Shown here: in pieces, positions 1 to 9,147 of the stretch | Position numbering within the stretch: position 1 is the first letter of the stretch | Layout: the number at the start of each line of letters is the position of its first letter | Assembly: GCA_003538135.1 (NCBI GenBank) | Contig: DPOR01000013.1 | Coordinates: 258,118-322,117 of the forward strand | Direction: 5' to 3' | Source of the DNA: Oscillospiraceae bacterium | Lineage (GTDB): Bacteria > Bacillota > Clostridia > Oscillospirales > Acutalibacteraceae | DNA length: 64,000 nucleotides | Made by a program: the position numbers and the translations under genes | Notes under the pieces: model-generated | Databases searched by the model: none | The model's input: only the letters and a program-made list of their open reading frames with translations | Told to the model about the DNA's origin: nothing

Positions 1-1
1 G

Positions 2-640
2 GCGATACTCTTTGCGGCGGGCGAGCCGTTGGAAACGGCTAAAATAGCTCAGGCTCTCGATATAGAGATAGAGGATGCCGAAACCGTTTTGCGCTCCTGC
101 GCCGAACAGCTCGATGAGCGCGAAAGCGGTGTGTGCCTTTTAAAGCTCGGCGAAAGATATCAGCTTTGCACAAGGCAGGAATATGCCGAGAACATAAGAA
201 GCGTGCTCGATATGAAGCGCAATGTCCCGCTTTCGGCGGCGGCGTTCGAGGTGCTCGCGGTAGTGGCGTATAATCAGCCCGTCACCAAGGCATATATCGA
301 GCAGGTTCGCGGAGTGGATTGCTCCGGAGTTATATCGACGCTCTGTCAAAAGGGTCTGGTCGAAGAAAAAGGCAGGCTCGATCTTCCCGGCAGGCCGCTG
401 CTTTACGGCACGACCTCCGAATTTTTAAAGTGCTTCTGCATTGAATCACTCTCCGAGCTGCCGGAGCTTCCCGAGCGAGAGGAAAAGGAGCAGGAGCCCG
501 AAAAGGAAGAGACAAAGACCTTTGAGGTTCCTGCCGAAGAACCCGCACAGCCTGCTCAGGCGGAGCCCGAGGACGGCGAGGACTTCGATTTCGATGAATT
601 TGATGTCGATGCCGACGAGCTCGAAAATATGTATGAATGA
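2..640 (+). CDS. scpB: Segregation and condensation protein B, 5' end cut by window
   Basis: ScpB partners ScpA and SMC in the condensin-like complex that compacts and segregates the nucleoid. The frame is open from base 2, and the residues before the first possible start (TTG at 29) read AILFAAGEP, which is the normal conserved N-terminal part of ScpB, so the true start lies upstream of the window and TTG 29 is not the start. Two winged-helix domains fill the first two thirds. The last 50 or so residues form a Glu/Pro/Asp-rich low-complexity tail that is longer than in many ScpBs. Next gene follows after 15 bases, suggesting an operon. ScpA is expected just upstream of the window. Confidence 0.93.
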   Translation, partial: AILFAAGEPLETAKIAQALDIEIEDAETVLRSCAEQLDERESGVCLLKLGERYQLCTRQEYAENIRSVLDMKRNVPLSAAAFEVLAVVAYNQPVTKAYIEQVRGVDCSGVISTLCQKGLVEEKGRLDLPGRPLLYGTTSEFLKCFCIESLSELPELPEREEKEQEPEKEETKTFEVPAEEPAQPAQAEPEDGEDFDFDEFDVDADELENMYE

Positions 641-655
641 TGCGGAGGTGTTAGC

Positions 656-1348
656 TTGACAGCTCTCTACATAATATTGGGCATTATTGCTCTCATAGTT
701 ATCCTGTGCTCTGTAAAGGTCAAAATTACCGCCGAATACGGCGAAGCGTTTTCGCTTGATGTGAAGTGGCTTTTTGTAAAGGCGCATATCTTCCCGCAGA
801 CGGAGGAGCAAAAGGCAAAGAAGGCAGCCAAAAAGGCGAAAAAGGAAGAGAAGAAGAAAAAGAAAAAGCCCAAGAAAGAGAAGCCGAAGAAAGAGGAGAA
901 GCCCTCCGAGCCGAAGTCGAATATCTTCAAGGACTTCTATGAAAATCAGGGCTTTGCCGCAACGGTTGAGCTCATTCAGACTGCGGCCTCTCAGCTCGGC
1001 GGATTTTTGGGCAGCGTATACAGAGCCTTTGTCATAGAGAACTTAAGGCTGCTTTTGATAGTCAGCTCCGGCGATGACGCGGCTCGAAACGCAATAAAAT
1101 ACGGCAAGGTTTGTTCGGCCGTTTATCCCTCAATGGGCTTTATCTGCTCAAATATGAAGGTAAAAAAGCAAGATGTAAAGGTTATTTCCGACTTCATCTC
1201 GCAGGAGAACAGGGCGGAGTTTGAGCTCGCGCTCTCCGTCAGACCCATAAAGCTTACGAACGCGGTAGTTGTTCTTGCGTTCAGGCTTTTGTTCAAGGTG
1301 CTTTTGAAGCTGCTCAAGGGCAGTAAAAAGAAAAATAAATCTGTTTGA
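656..1348 (+). CDS. DUF2953 membrane-anchored protein (YtfI-like)
   Basis: A 230-residue protein starting at TTG behind a good GGAGGTG ribosome site. It has one N-terminal membrane helix (about residues 4-20), a very lysine-rich stretch (about 53-82) and a C-terminal domain that resembles DUF2953. In spore formers DUF2953 proteins (B. subtilis YtfI) sit directly before ytfJ, as here. The function is unknown; the pairing with ytfJ and the sporulation-linked neighbours suggest a role in spore formation or germination. The lysine block may bind the inner membrane surface or nucleic acid, which is only a guess. Confidence 0.8.
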   Translation: MTALYIILGIIALIVILCSVKVKITAEYGEAFSLDVKWLFVKAHIFPQTEEQKAKKAAKKAKKEEKKKKKKPKKEKPKKEEKPSEPKSNIFKDFYENQGFAATVELIQTAASQLGGFLGSVYRAFVIENLRLLLIVSSGDDAARNAIKYGKVCSAVYPSMGFICSNMKVKKQDVKVISDFISQENRAEFELALSVRPIKLTNAVVVLAFRLLFKVLLKLLKGSKKKNKSV

Positions 1349-1374
1349 AATCCCAATGAAAGGCGGACTTTAAA

Positions 1375-1788
1375 ATGAAAGAACAGTCAGCATCCGGAAT
1401 TCTCGGAACTTCAATCGAAAAGATAAAGGATCTTGTTGATGTCAGCACGATTATCGGCGATCCTATGGATTTGGGCGACGGCATAAAGGTCATTCCCGTC
1501 TCCAAGGTTTCCTACGGCTTTGCTTCGGGCGGCTCGGACTTCCCGTCGAAGTCGAACGCCGAGCTTTTCGGCGGCGGCGGCGGAGCAGGCATCACCATTA
1601 CTCCCATCGCCTTTATCGTTGTCAACAACGGCGAGGTCAGCATCAAACATATCTCTACCGAAGAGGGCTCTATTGAGAGAACCATCGGCATGATTCCCGA
1701 TGTTGTCAACGGTGTTACCGATGTTGTCAACAAGTTTGTTGACGGCAAGGGCAAGAAGACCGAGGAGAACCTCGAAGGATTATATTGA
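1375..1788 (+). CDS. ytfJ: Sporulation protein YtfJ (GerW family)
   Basis: A 137-residue protein with the GerW/YtfJ layout: an N-terminal amphipathic segment, the conserved stretch around VSKVSYGFASGG (residues 42-53), a run of five glycines (66-70) followed by a beta-rich segment, and a short charged tail. In Bacillus it is made in the forespore and is needed for normal germination. It follows the DUF2953 gene by 26 bases, the order seen in other spore formers. Its presence is one of the direct signs that this organism has sporulation genes. Confidence 0.9.
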   Translation: MKEQSASGILGTSIEKIKDLVDVSTIIGDPMDLGDGIKVIPVSKVSYGFASGGSDFPSKSNAELFGGGGGAGITITPIAFIVVNNGEVSIKHISTEEGSIERTIGMIPDVVNGVTDVVNKFVDGKGKKTEENLEGLY

Positions 1789-1834
1789 TTTTTTTCCTGC
1801 ACACCGCATATTCATTATCATTAACGGATGATGA

Positions 1835-3016
1835 ATGGCGGTGTGTTTGGTGAATTTAAGACCGGTTGCTTTTGTGACTGCTGTTTTTACGGTGGTCTGT
1901 TTTGTAATGTCCGGGGCTGCTGTGTATGCTCAGCCGGATGTTTCAGCGTCTTGCGCGGCGCTCATGGTTGCCGAAACGGGGGAGCTTATTTACGGCAGGA
2001 ACGAGCATGACAGACGCCCTATGGCGAGCACAACAAAGATAATGACCTCGCTCCTTGCAATAGAGGCGCTGACCCCGCAGAGGGAAATAAAAGTCAGTGC
2101 GGATATGCTGAATGTCGAGGGCACTTCAATGGGGCTGTTGCCCGGAGATACCGTAACCCTCGAGGGACTTGTCTACGGGATGCTTTTGCAGTCCGGCAAC
2201 GATGCTGCGAATGTTACGGCGGCAACGCTCGGCGGAAGCGTTGAAAATTTTGTCTCGATGATGAATAAGCGCGCCGCGGAAATAGGAATGCGCGACACGC
2301 ATTTTGAAACCCCGTCGGGTCTCGACTCAAAGGAGCACTATTCAACGGCCTATGATATGGCGCTGCTCGGCTGTACCGCCATTAAAAATCCCCGATTTGC
2401 CGCCGTCTGCTCGCAGAAGAGCGCGGCTGTTTGCTACGGCAATCCGCCGTACCGCCGCACGCTTACAAACCATAACCGCCTGCTTCGCATATATGACGAT
2501 GCGATAGGGATAAAGACCGGCTTTACAAAAAAGAGCGGACGCTGTCTCGTATCCGCGGCGCGGCGCGACGGAGTTACGCTCGTCGCAGTGACACTAAACG
2601 CGCCGGACGATTGGAGCGACCATTCAAGGCTGCTCGAATACGGCTTTTCCCTCGTTGAATGCCGAGAGGCGGACACAGATTTATCTGCTCTTTCGCTGAA
2701 AATCGCGGGCGGAGAAAGTGAAAGCGTGCCGCTAAAGCTCTCACGACCGCTTCAGTATATCTCACACAAGGATAAAACAGTGCGAACGGAGCGGAAAATC
2801 AGCCTGAAAAGGTTTGAATATGCTCCTGTGGAAGAAAATACGGTTGTAGGCTCGGCGGAGCTCATTGTAGACGGCAAGGTTGCCGACAGAGCGGAAATTC
2901 TGACGGCGGGTTCTGTTCAGGTGAGGAAATCCGCACCTGAATCACCGAAAAAAGAAAAAAGCCATATAAAACGGCTTATAAAAAGACTGAGAGACCTTCT
3001 CGGGAATTGGATGTGA
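1835..3016 (+). CDS. dacF: D-alanyl-D-alanine carboxypeptidase (DacF/DacB type)
   Basis: A penicillin-binding protein of the S11 peptidase family that trims the terminal D-Ala from peptidoglycan stem peptides outside the cell membrane. A signal peptide spans about residues 1-32. The three active-site motifs are all visible: STTK with the nucleophile Ser65, SGN at 120-122 and KTG at 227-229. A C-terminal beta domain and a basic amphipathic tail that may bind the membrane follow. The position after ytfJ fits the sporulation-linked dacF/dacB enzymes that set spore cortex cross-linking, but a vegetative role is possible. The start has only a weak ribosome site; GTG codons 6 and 15 bases further on are alternatives. 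Confidence 0.9.
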   Translation: MAVCLVNLRPVAFVTAVFTVVCFVMSGAAVYAQPDVSASCAALMVAETGELIYGRNEHDRRPMASTTKIMTSLLAIEALTPQREIKVSADMLNVEGTSMGLLPGDTVTLEGLVYGMLLQSGNDAANVTAATLGGSVENFVSMMNKRAAEIGMRDTHFETPSGLDSKEHYSTAYDMALLGCTAIKNPRFAAVCSQKSAAVCYGNPPYRRTLTNHNRLLRIYDDAIGIKTGFTKKSGRCLVSAARRDGVTLVAVTLNAPDDWSDHSRLLEYGFSLVECREADTDLSALSLKIAGGESESVPLKLSRPLQYISHKDKTVRTERKISLKRFEYAPVEENTVVGSAELIVDGKVADRAEILTAGSVQVRKSAPESPKKEKSHIKRLIKRLRDLLGNWM

Positions 3017-3777
3017 ATAATTTGTCGGATGACAGAATAAGACTTCAAAAATATATGTCCGAATGCGGCGTTGCGTCGCGCAGAAAATCGGAGGAGCTTA
3101 TCGCCAAAGGCGCGGTTAAGGTAAACGGCGCGGTTGCGAAAATTGGCGATACGGTTGACCCTAAGCGCGATATAATAACTCTCAACGGCAAAAAAATCGA
3201 GAATAAAACAGTTGCAAAATATATTATGCTCCACAAGCCCCGCGGATTTGTAACGACCATGAGCGATGAGCTTGGGCGCAGATGCGTGGCGTCGCTTGTC
3301 GAGGATGTCGGCGAGCGAGTATACCCGATAGGCAGGCTTGACAGAAATTCGGAGGGCTTGCTTTTGCTGACGAACGACGGAGAGTTCGCAAATGCCGTAA
3401 TGCACCCGTCGAAGCACGTCGCCAAAGTTTACAGAGTTACGGTAAGACCGGATATATCCGACGAGCAGATAGCCGCCATGAGCGACGGAATGATGCTGGA
3501 CGGCAGAATGACCGCTCCTGCGCAGGTGACCGTGCTCGAGAAGCGAGACGGCAGAGCCGTTATAGAAATTGTACTTTTCGAGGGCAGGAACAGGCAGATA
3601 AGAAGAATGTGCGAAGAGCTCGGCATTGAGGTCGCGCGCCTCAAGAGAACCGCGATAGCCGGTATTAAGCTCGGAATGCTGCCGCAGGGCAAGTGGCGCG
3701 AACTGACCCCGCAGGAGGTGTCACACATACTTTCGGCTGCCGGCGCGAGGACGAACAAAAAGGAGAAAAGAAGATAA
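3013..3777 (+). CDS. rluB: 23S rRNA pseudouridine synthase, RluB/RsuA family
   Basis: Converts a uridine in 23S rRNA to pseudouridine. An N-terminal S4 RNA-binding domain (LQKYMSECGVASRRKSEELI) is followed by the RsuA-type catalytic domain with the motif GRLDRNSEGLLLLTNDG holding the catalytic Asp, and the NRQIRRM motif near the C terminus. I place the start at GTG 3013, which overlaps the dacF stop as GTGA; an in-frame TTG at 3007 and another at 3022 are possible. Family length is about 240-260 residues, so the protein is complete. In Firmicutes rluB often sits near scpB and spore genes. Confidence 0.93.
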   Translation: MNNLSDDRIRLQKYMSECGVASRRKSEELIAKGAVKVNGAVAKIGDTVDPKRDIITLNGKKIENKTVAKYIMLHKPRGFVTTMSDELGRRCVASLVEDVGERVYPIGRLDRNSEGLLLLTNDGEFANAVMHPSKHVAKVYRVTVRPDISDEQIAAMSDGMMLDGRMTAPAQVTVLEKRDGRAVIEIVLFEGRNRQIRRMCEELGIEVARLKRTAIAGIKLGMLPQGKWRELTPQEVSHILSAAGARTNKKEKRR

Positions 3778-3778
3778 A

Positions 3779-4117
3779 ATGCTTGAATTCAAGCCTTTTG
3801 ATATAGATTCAAAAACTTACGGTTACCGCGCCGAGGAAAACGGCGAAAAAATCGGCGAATGTATATTCTCGCTCGGCGGAACCTATGCGGAGATTTTGAG
3901 CATAAAGACCCGCGACTCGGACAGGCTCGTTGCGGAGGGACTTGTACGCAGTGCGTTGAATTTTGCCGCCAACCGCAGCGCTTATATGGCGCGCGCCGAT
4001 ATCGGCAAAGTCGAAAAGGAGCCGTTCATAACCCTCGGCTTTGAAGAAAAAAACGGCTTTTACGAGTCCGATATCCCGTCCGCACTGACGGGAAGCTGCG
4101 GACATTGCTCCAAATGA
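3779..4117 (+). CDS. Small GNAT-like protein with a C-terminal CxxC
   Basis: A 112-residue protein one base after rluB and probably co-transcribed with it. The pattern of strands, the helix after YAEILSIKTR and the late FITLGFEEKNGFY segment resemble the core of a GNAT N-acetyltransferase, but the usual acetyl-CoA pyrophosphate-binding R/QxxGxG/A is not evident and the protein is shorter than a normal GNAT. It ends in GSCGHCSK, a CxxC that could bind metal or form a disulfide. I cannot assign a substrate, and it may be a degenerate, non-catalytic member of the fold. Confidence 0.6.
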   Translation: MLEFKPFDIDSKTYGYRAEENGEKIGECIFSLGGTYAEILSIKTRDSDRLVAEGLVRSALNFAANRSAYMARADIGKVEKEPFITLGFEEKNGFYESDIPSALTGSCGHCSK

Positions 4118-4139
4118 CCCCTTTAATGCACTTCTTGTA

Positions 4140-4169
4140 TTGACAAACGTATACCTAAACTGATAAAAT
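4140..4169 (+). promoter_or_regulatory. Sigma-A-type promoter of the yicC-remA-gmk operon
   Basis: TTGACA at 4140-4145 and TAAAAT at 4164-4169 with an 18-base spacer lie 40-70 bases before yicC. This is the only sizeable gap before the long run of housekeeping genes, so it probably drives yicC and the genes after it. Confidence 0.6.
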
Positions 4170-4207
4170 AAAATGATTTAAAAGACCGACGAAAAGGAGT
4201 TCTTCCG

Positions 4208-5089
4208 ATGATAAAAAGCATGACCGGATACGGACGGGCGACAGGCTCGTTCGACGGAATGGATATAACTCTTGAGCTCAAGAGCGTAAATCACAGATAC
4301 TTTGAATTTTCATCGCGCGTACCCAGAAATTTCGGTTTCCTTGACGAGAAGCTGAAGAGCTTTTTCCAGGGAAAAATATCAAGAGGCAAGGTCGAATGTT
4401 ACGTTCAGATAGATACGGCCGGCGAAGAATCGGCTGTCGTCAAGCTCAATGCCGCGCTCGCAAAGGGATATCTGGCGGCTTTCAATGAGCTCTCGGAGAC
4501 CTGCGGAATAGAGAACGACATAAAAGTGTCCGACCTCGCAAGAGTAAACGATATATTCACCGTCTCGAAAGAGCCGGAGGATGAGGAAAAGATATGCGCC
4601 GATGTGTTGAATGTCGCAGCCGAAGCGCTCGAAAGATTTATCGATATGCGCTCTGTCGAGGGCGGTAAGCTCAAGGATGACGTCACTTCGCGCCTTGATT
4701 TTATAATCGACAAGGTCGCGTTTATTGAGGAACGCTCTCCGCAGACCGTGAAGGAATATAACGAGAAGCTTCTTTCGAGAATGCGCGAGGTTCTCGGCGA
4801 TGTCCATGTCGATGAGCAGCGGCTGCTCACCGAAGCGGCGATATATGCCGATAAGGTTGCGGTGGCGGAGGAGACGGTTCGTCTTCGCAGTCATATCGAT
4901 CAGTTTAAAAAGCTCTTTGAGGAAGACGGCGGCGCCATCGGCAGAAAGATGGACTTCCTCGTCCAGGAGATAAACCGAGAGATAAACACTATCGGCTCAA
5001 AGGCTCAGGATATCGAAATAGCGCGCTGCGTTGTCGACGTCAAGGCCGAGATCGAGAAAATCAGAGAGCAGATACAGAATATAGAGTAA
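4208..5089 (+). CDS. yicC: YicC family endoribonuclease-like protein
   Basis: A 293-residue YicC/YloC protein. The start [11 protein letters not shown] is the family's signature N terminus and the C-terminal DUF1732 region ([21 protein letters not shown]) is well kept. YicC proteins from other bacteria have been described as endoribonucleases, so an RNA-processing role is likely. The ribosome site AAAAGGAG lies at the right distance from ATG 4208. The order yicC-remA-gmk-rpoZ-priA matches B. subtilis yloC onward. Confidence 0.93.
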   Translation: MIKSMTGYGRATGSFDGMDITLELKSVNHRYFEFSSRVPRNFGFLDEKLKSFFQGKISRGKVECYVQIDTAGEESAVVKLNAALAKGYLAAFNELSETCGIENDIKVSDLARVNDIFTVSKEPEDEEKICADVLNVAAEALERFIDMRSVEGGKLKDDVTSRLDFIIDKVAFIEERSPQTVKEYNEKLLSRMREVLGDVHVDEQRLLTEAAIYADKVAVAEETVRLRSHIDQFKKLFEEDGGAIGRKMDFLVQEINREINTIGSKAQDIEIARCVVDVKAEIEKIREQIQNIE

Positions 5090-5105
5090 TTGCGGAGGTA
5101 ATGTA

Positions 5106-5381
5106 ATGAAGCTGATAAATATTGGCTTTGGCAATATGGTCAACGCTAACCGTCTTGTGGCTATTGTCAGCCCCGAGTCCGCGCCTATCAAGAGGATAAT
5201 TCAGGACTGCAAGGAGAGGGGAACGCTCATTGACGCGACCCACGGCAGACGCACACGCGCCGTTATAATTACAGACAGCGACCATGTTATACTTACTTAT
5301 CTGCAGAGCGAGACAGTAGCAAACCGCCTCAACAATGACGGCGATGAGCTTGATATTGAGGAGGAAGAAAGCGATGAATAA
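5106..5381 (+). CDS. remA: Extracellular matrix regulator RemA (DUF370)
   Basis: A 91-residue DUF370 protein. In B. subtilis RemA is a DNA-binding activator of biofilm matrix and osmoprotection operons. The start [20 protein letters not shown] and the segment [16 protein letters not shown] are the conserved parts. It follows yicC by 16 bases with a GGAGG site and its stop overlaps the start of gmk. In Clostridia the regulatory targets are not known; the fixed position before gmk is ancestral in Firmicutes. Confidence 0.93.
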   Translation: MKLINIGFGNMVNANRLVAIVSPESAPIKRIIQDCKERGTLIDATHGRRTRAVIITDSDHVILTYLQSETVANRLNNDGDELDIEEEESDE

Positions 5382-5991
5382 TAACAGTAACGGTCTTTTG
5401 GTCATTCTCTCGGGTCCCTCGGGCTCCGGCAAGGATACCATTTTGACCGAGCTTACAAAGCGCGACATGAATATCAAGGTGTCCACTTCCATGACAACGC
5501 GCAAAAAGCGCGAGTGGGAGGTTGACGGAATACACTATTATTTCGTTGACAAAGACTATTTCATGCGCAAGATAGAAGAGGGGCAGGTTCTCGAATATGC
5601 CCAGTACGGCATAAACTATTACGGAACCCCCAAGGCTCCTGTGGACGAGCTCTTGGCTCAGGGCAGAACGGTATTCCTCAAAATCGAGGTTCAGGGCGCG
5701 GAGAAAATCCGCAAGCTCTATCCCGAAGCCGTCAGCATCTTCCTCATGCCCCCGTCAATGGCAGCCCTCGAAGAGAGGCTTCGCTGCCGCGAGAGCGAGG
5801 ACGAGGAGGATATCCAGCGCCGTCTCACGATTGCGGTCGACGAGATAAAGCGCGCGGTCGAATATGATTACATAGTCATCAACGACATAGTTTCATATGC
5901 CGTGAGTGATATATGCACTATTCTTGATGCGGAGAAGCAGAAAACTTTCCGCTGCAAAAACATTATAAGCGAGGTAATCAACAATGTTTAA
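5374..5991 (+). CDS. gmk: Guanylate kinase
   Basis: Phosphorylates GMP to GDP with ATP. The Walker A loop GPSGSGKD covers residues 14-21 and the GMP-binding stretch [21 protein letters not shown] follows at the usual place. I use ATG 5374, which has GAGGAAG upstream and overlaps the remA stop; an in-frame ATG at 5335 would add 13 residues from inside remA and is unlikely. Length is 205 residues, normal for Gmk. Confidence 0.95.
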   Translation: MNNNSNGLLVILSGPSGSGKDTILTELTKRDMNIKVSTSMTTRKKREWEVDGIHYYFVDKDYFMRKIEEGQVLEYAQYGINYYGTPKAPVDELLAQGRTVFLKIEVQGAEKIRKLYPEAVSIFLMPPSMAALEERLRCRESEDEEDIQRRLTIAVDEIKRAVEYDYIVINDIVSYAVSDICTILDAEKQKTFRCKNIISEVINNV

Positions 5992-6193
5992 TCCCGATCT
6001 CAAAGGTGTTCTTAAAAATCATCTGAGCCGTTATTCTCTCGTTACGGCAACCGCGAAGAGAGCACGCGCTATCTCCGAGGACGCCGAGGAGAAGAATATA
6101 ATTCTCACAGAGAAGCCGGTTTCCATCGCTATCGACGAGATTCTCAGCGGCAAGTATATCATCATCGAGCCGGAAGAAATCCGCAACATCTGA
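5984..6193 (+). CDS. rpoZ: DNA-directed RNA polymerase omega subunit
   Basis: A 69-residue omega subunit that helps assemble and stabilise RNA polymerase. The SRYSLVTATAKRARAISEDA segment is the conserved beta-prime-binding helix region (family pattern RYxLVxxxAKRARxI). The start overlaps the end of gmk by 8 bases, so the two are translationally coupled, as in B. subtilis gmk-rpoZ (yloH). Confidence 0.93.
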   Translation: MFNPDLKGVLKNHLSRYSLVTATAKRARAISEDAEEKNIILTEKPVSIAIDEILSGKYIIIEPEEIRNI

Positions 6194-6218
6194 CGCTTTT
6201 TCACGGGGTGTGACTCAA

Positions 6219-8663
6219 ATGTACGCGCAGGTCGCCGTCGAGAACGTCAACTGTACGTTCGATAAGGACTATGATTACAGCATACCGCAGCAGCTCGAGG
6301 GCAAGGCTCTCGTCGGCTGCCGCGTTGCCGTGCCTTTTGGCAGGGGCAACAAAGCGCGCATAGGAATTATTACACGGCTGACCGATTCGACGCAGGGAAA
6401 AAGAATAAAGCCTATATCAGCGGTGCTCGATGAAGCGCCGCTTCTTAGTAATGAGATGCTGTCGCTTGCACGGTGGATATCGGAGCAGACCTTCTGCACC
6501 TACTACGAAGCGGTCAAGGCTATGCTCCCGGCGGGCATAAATCATCGGATAATACGCTCATTCTGCGCCATTCCCGATGTCGACGAAAGCGCCGTAGATT
6601 CTCTTGATGCCGACGAGAGGCAGGTCTATGAATATCTGCTGACGCGCTCGGGATATGTAAAGCCGGAAAACTTTCTGAAAACGCTCGGATTTGATATATC
6701 CTCGGATATACCCGAACGGCTTTTCAGGGCGGGATTTTTGGCTGCAAACGACGATGCCGTGCGTAATGTCGGAGATAACAATATCCGTATGGTGCGCCTG
6801 TGCGAGGGTGCGGACGATATTCAGATGACGAAGAAGCAGAGCGAGGTTGTCAATGTCCTGAAAGACACGGGCTCTGTGAGCGTCAGGGAACTGTGCTATT
6901 TCACGGGCTATACTCCGTCGGTTATTTCCGCACTTGAAAAGAAAGGCGCCGTCGAATGCTTTGAGCGCGAGGAGCTGCGCAGTTTTGTCAGCAGATACGC
7001 CGTAAAAAGTGCATATGACAGCGGCGAGCTGCATCTTACCGACGAACAGCAGAGAGCTTATGAAGGTCTTGTTGAAGATTACAGGAGCGGCAGGGGTAAA
7101 ACCGCGCTTCTCTACGGAGTTACCGGAAGCGGCAAGACATCTGTTTATTTGAAGCTCATAGACGCGGTTTTAGCGGACGGCAGAACTGTTATAGTTATGG
7201 TGCCCGAAATATCGCTGACACCCCAGACTTTGTCGGTATTCCATTCGAGATACGGGGACGAAGTTGCGGTTTTTCACAGCGCACTATCCGCCGGAGAACG
7301 AGCGGACGAGTGGAAGCGCGTCAAAAAAGGCGACGCAAAAATAGTTATCGGCACCCGCTCGGCAGTTTTTGCTCCGCTTGAAAATATAGGACTTATAATA
7401 ATTGACGAGGAGCAGGAGCATACATATAAATCCGAACAGACCCCGCGCTATAACGCTAAAAGCGTGGCGAGATACCGCGCCGCATGGCACAAGGGGCTGA
7501 CCTTGCTTGCGTCCGCTACACCGAGCGTTGAATCTTTTGCCTCGGCAAAGAGCGGCAAATATTCCTTCTATGAGCTGAAAAACAGGTTCGGCAAAGCTGT
7601 TTTGCCAAAGGTCGTTACCGTCGATATGCGAAAGGAGCAGCAGACGGGAAACCGCGAATTGAGCCGTGAACTCATTGATGAACTGAACAAAAACCGCGAG
7701 GACGGCAAGCAGTCGATAGTGCTGATAAACCGCCGCGGATATAATACATTTGTCTCGTGCACCGCGTGCGGCGAGGTGGTTACCTGCCCGAATTGCAGTA
7801 TTTCAATGACATATCATTCGGCAAACGGCAGGCTGATGTGCCACTACTGCGGATATTCCATGAGCTTTACCCAGGAATGCCCGTCCTGCCGCAAACCCGC
7901 GCTCAGATATGCCGGGTTCGGAACGCAGAGAATAGAGGACGAGCTTGAAAAGGCCGTGCCCGGAGCGCGCATTATGCGTATGGATACCGATACCGCCTCG
8001 TCGAGATTTGCCCATGAAGAATGCCTGAATGCTTTTGCAAGAGGCGATTATGATATATTGGTCGGCACTCAGATGGTCGCCAAGGGACTTGATTTCGAGA
8101 ATGTTACTCTTGCTGCCGTCGTTTCGGTCGATCAGCAGCTTTATAACGATGATTTCAGAAGCCTTGAGCGAACTTTTTCGCTGCTGACTCAGGTGGTCGG
8201 CCGTTCGGGACGCGGAGAACACCCTGGAAAGGCCGTTATCCAGACCTTGACCCCGGAAAACGAGATAATAAGACTCGCGGCAAAGCAGGATTACGATGCG
8301 TTCTATAACACGGAAATACGAATGCGAAAGCTGATGATATATCCGCCTTTTTGCGATATATGCGTCGTCGGATTTTCGGGTGAGGACGAGGTCAAGACCC
8401 GTGTCGCATCGCAGCGCACGCTCGATAAAATAAAAGAGCTGACGGCAGGGGAATATAAGGACGAGAAACTTATAGTTTTAGGCCCTCTGCCCGCGCGAGT
8501 TCCGCGCGTCAACAAAAAATACAGATACAGACTGATAATAAAATGCAGAAACACAAAGGGATTCCGCAGTATGATATCGGAAATACTCAGGGACTTTTAC
8601 GGAGACAGTCGGTTCTCCGATGTGTCCGTATATGCCGATATGAACCCGGAAGTAACCGTTTGA
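6219..8663 (+). CDS. priA: Primosomal protein N', replication restart helicase PriA
   Basis: A 3'-5' DNA helicase that reloads the replisome at stalled forks. The N-terminal 3' DNA-binding domain is followed by Walker A GVTGSGKTS, the DEEQEH box and a zinc-binding insert with eight cysteines in pairs (CTACG, CPNC, CHYC, CPSC). ATG 6219 is preferred because GGGGTG at 6205-6210 serves as its ribosome site; the GTG at 6210 is part of that site. The length of 814 residues is full for the family. Confidence 0.95.
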   Translation: MYAQVAVENVNCTFDKDYDYSIPQQLEGKALVGCRVAVPFGRGNKARIGIITRLTDSTQGKRIKPISAVLDEAPLLSNEMLSLARWISEQTFCTYYEAVKAMLPAGINHRIIRSFCAIPDVDESAVDSLDADERQVYEYLLTRSGYVKPENFLKTLGFDISSDIPERLFRAGFLAANDDAVRNVGDNNIRMVRLCEGADDIQMTKKQSEVVNVLKDTGSVSVRELCYFTGYTPSVISALEKKGAVECFEREELRSFVSRYAVKSAYDSGELHLTDEQQRAYEGLVEDYRSGRGKTALLYGVTGSGKTSVYLKLIDAVLADGRTVIVMVPEISLTPQTLSVFHSRYGDEVAVFHSALSAGERADEWKRVKKGDAKIVIGTRSAVFAPLENIGLIIIDEEQEHTYKSEQTPRYNAKSVARYRAAWHKGLTLLASATPSVESFASAKSGKYSFYELKNRFGKAVLPKVVTVDMRKEQQTGNRELSRELIDELNKNREDGKQSIVLINRRGYNTFVSCTACGEVVTCPNCSISMTYHSANGRLMCHYCGYSMSFTQECPSCRKPALRYAGFGTQRIEDELEKAVPGARIMRMDTDTASSRFAHEECLNAFARGDYDILVGTQMVAKGLDFENVTLAAVVSVDQQLYNDDFRSLERTFSLLTQVVGRSGRGEHPGKAVIQTLTPENEIIRLAAKQDYDAFYNTEIRMRKLMIYPPFCDICVVGFSGEDEVKTRVASQRTLDKIKELTAGEYKDEKLIVLGPLPARVPRVNKKYRYRLIIKCRNTKGFRSMISEILRDFYGDSRFSDVSVYADMNPEVTV

Positions 8664-8682
8664 CCGAAGGAGGACAATAAAA

Positions 8683-9147
8683 ATGGCGATGAGGAACATA
8701 GTTAAGCTCGGAGATCCGACGCTTAAAAAGCACAGCAGAACGGTTGAGAAGTTTGACGACCGTTTGGCTCAGCTCATTGACGATATGAAGGAGACAATGT
8801 ACGCAAACGACGGCTGCGGTCTTGCGGCGGTGCAGGTGGGTATTCTCAAGAGGGTAGTTGTCCTTGATGTCGGCGAAGGCCCCATAGAGCTTGTGAATCC
8901 CGAGATAATTTTCCGTGACGGCGAGCAGCGTGAGGCCGAGGGCTGCCTCTCGATTCCCGGGGAATACGGCACGACTGTCCGCCCGGCGGTCGTAAAAGTC
9001 AAGGCACAGGACAGAAACGGCAAATGGCAGGTTTTAAAGGGTGAGGGCTTAAAGGCGAGATGCTTCTGCCATGAGATAGATCATCTCGACGGAATACTGT
9101 TCACTCAGAGACTTGCAGACCCCATGGAGAATAAGGAGATTTTATGA
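8683..9147 (+). CDS. def: Peptide deformylase
   Basis: Removes the formyl group from N-terminal methionine of new proteins. All three metal-site motifs are present: GCGLAAVQVG (residues 44-53), EGCLS with the metal ligand Cys88, and HEIDH with His130, Glu131 and His134. A strong AAGGAGG site precedes the ATG. The stop overlaps the start of fmt as ATGA, so the deformylase and the formylase are made together. Confidence 0.96.
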   Translation: MAMRNIVKLGDPTLKKHSRTVEKFDDRLAQLIDDMKETMYANDGCGLAAVQVGILKRVVVLDVGEGPIELVNPEIIFRDGEQREAEGCLSIPGEYGTTVRPAVVKVKAQDRNGKWQVLKGEGLKARCFCHEIDHLDGILFTQRLADPMENKEIL

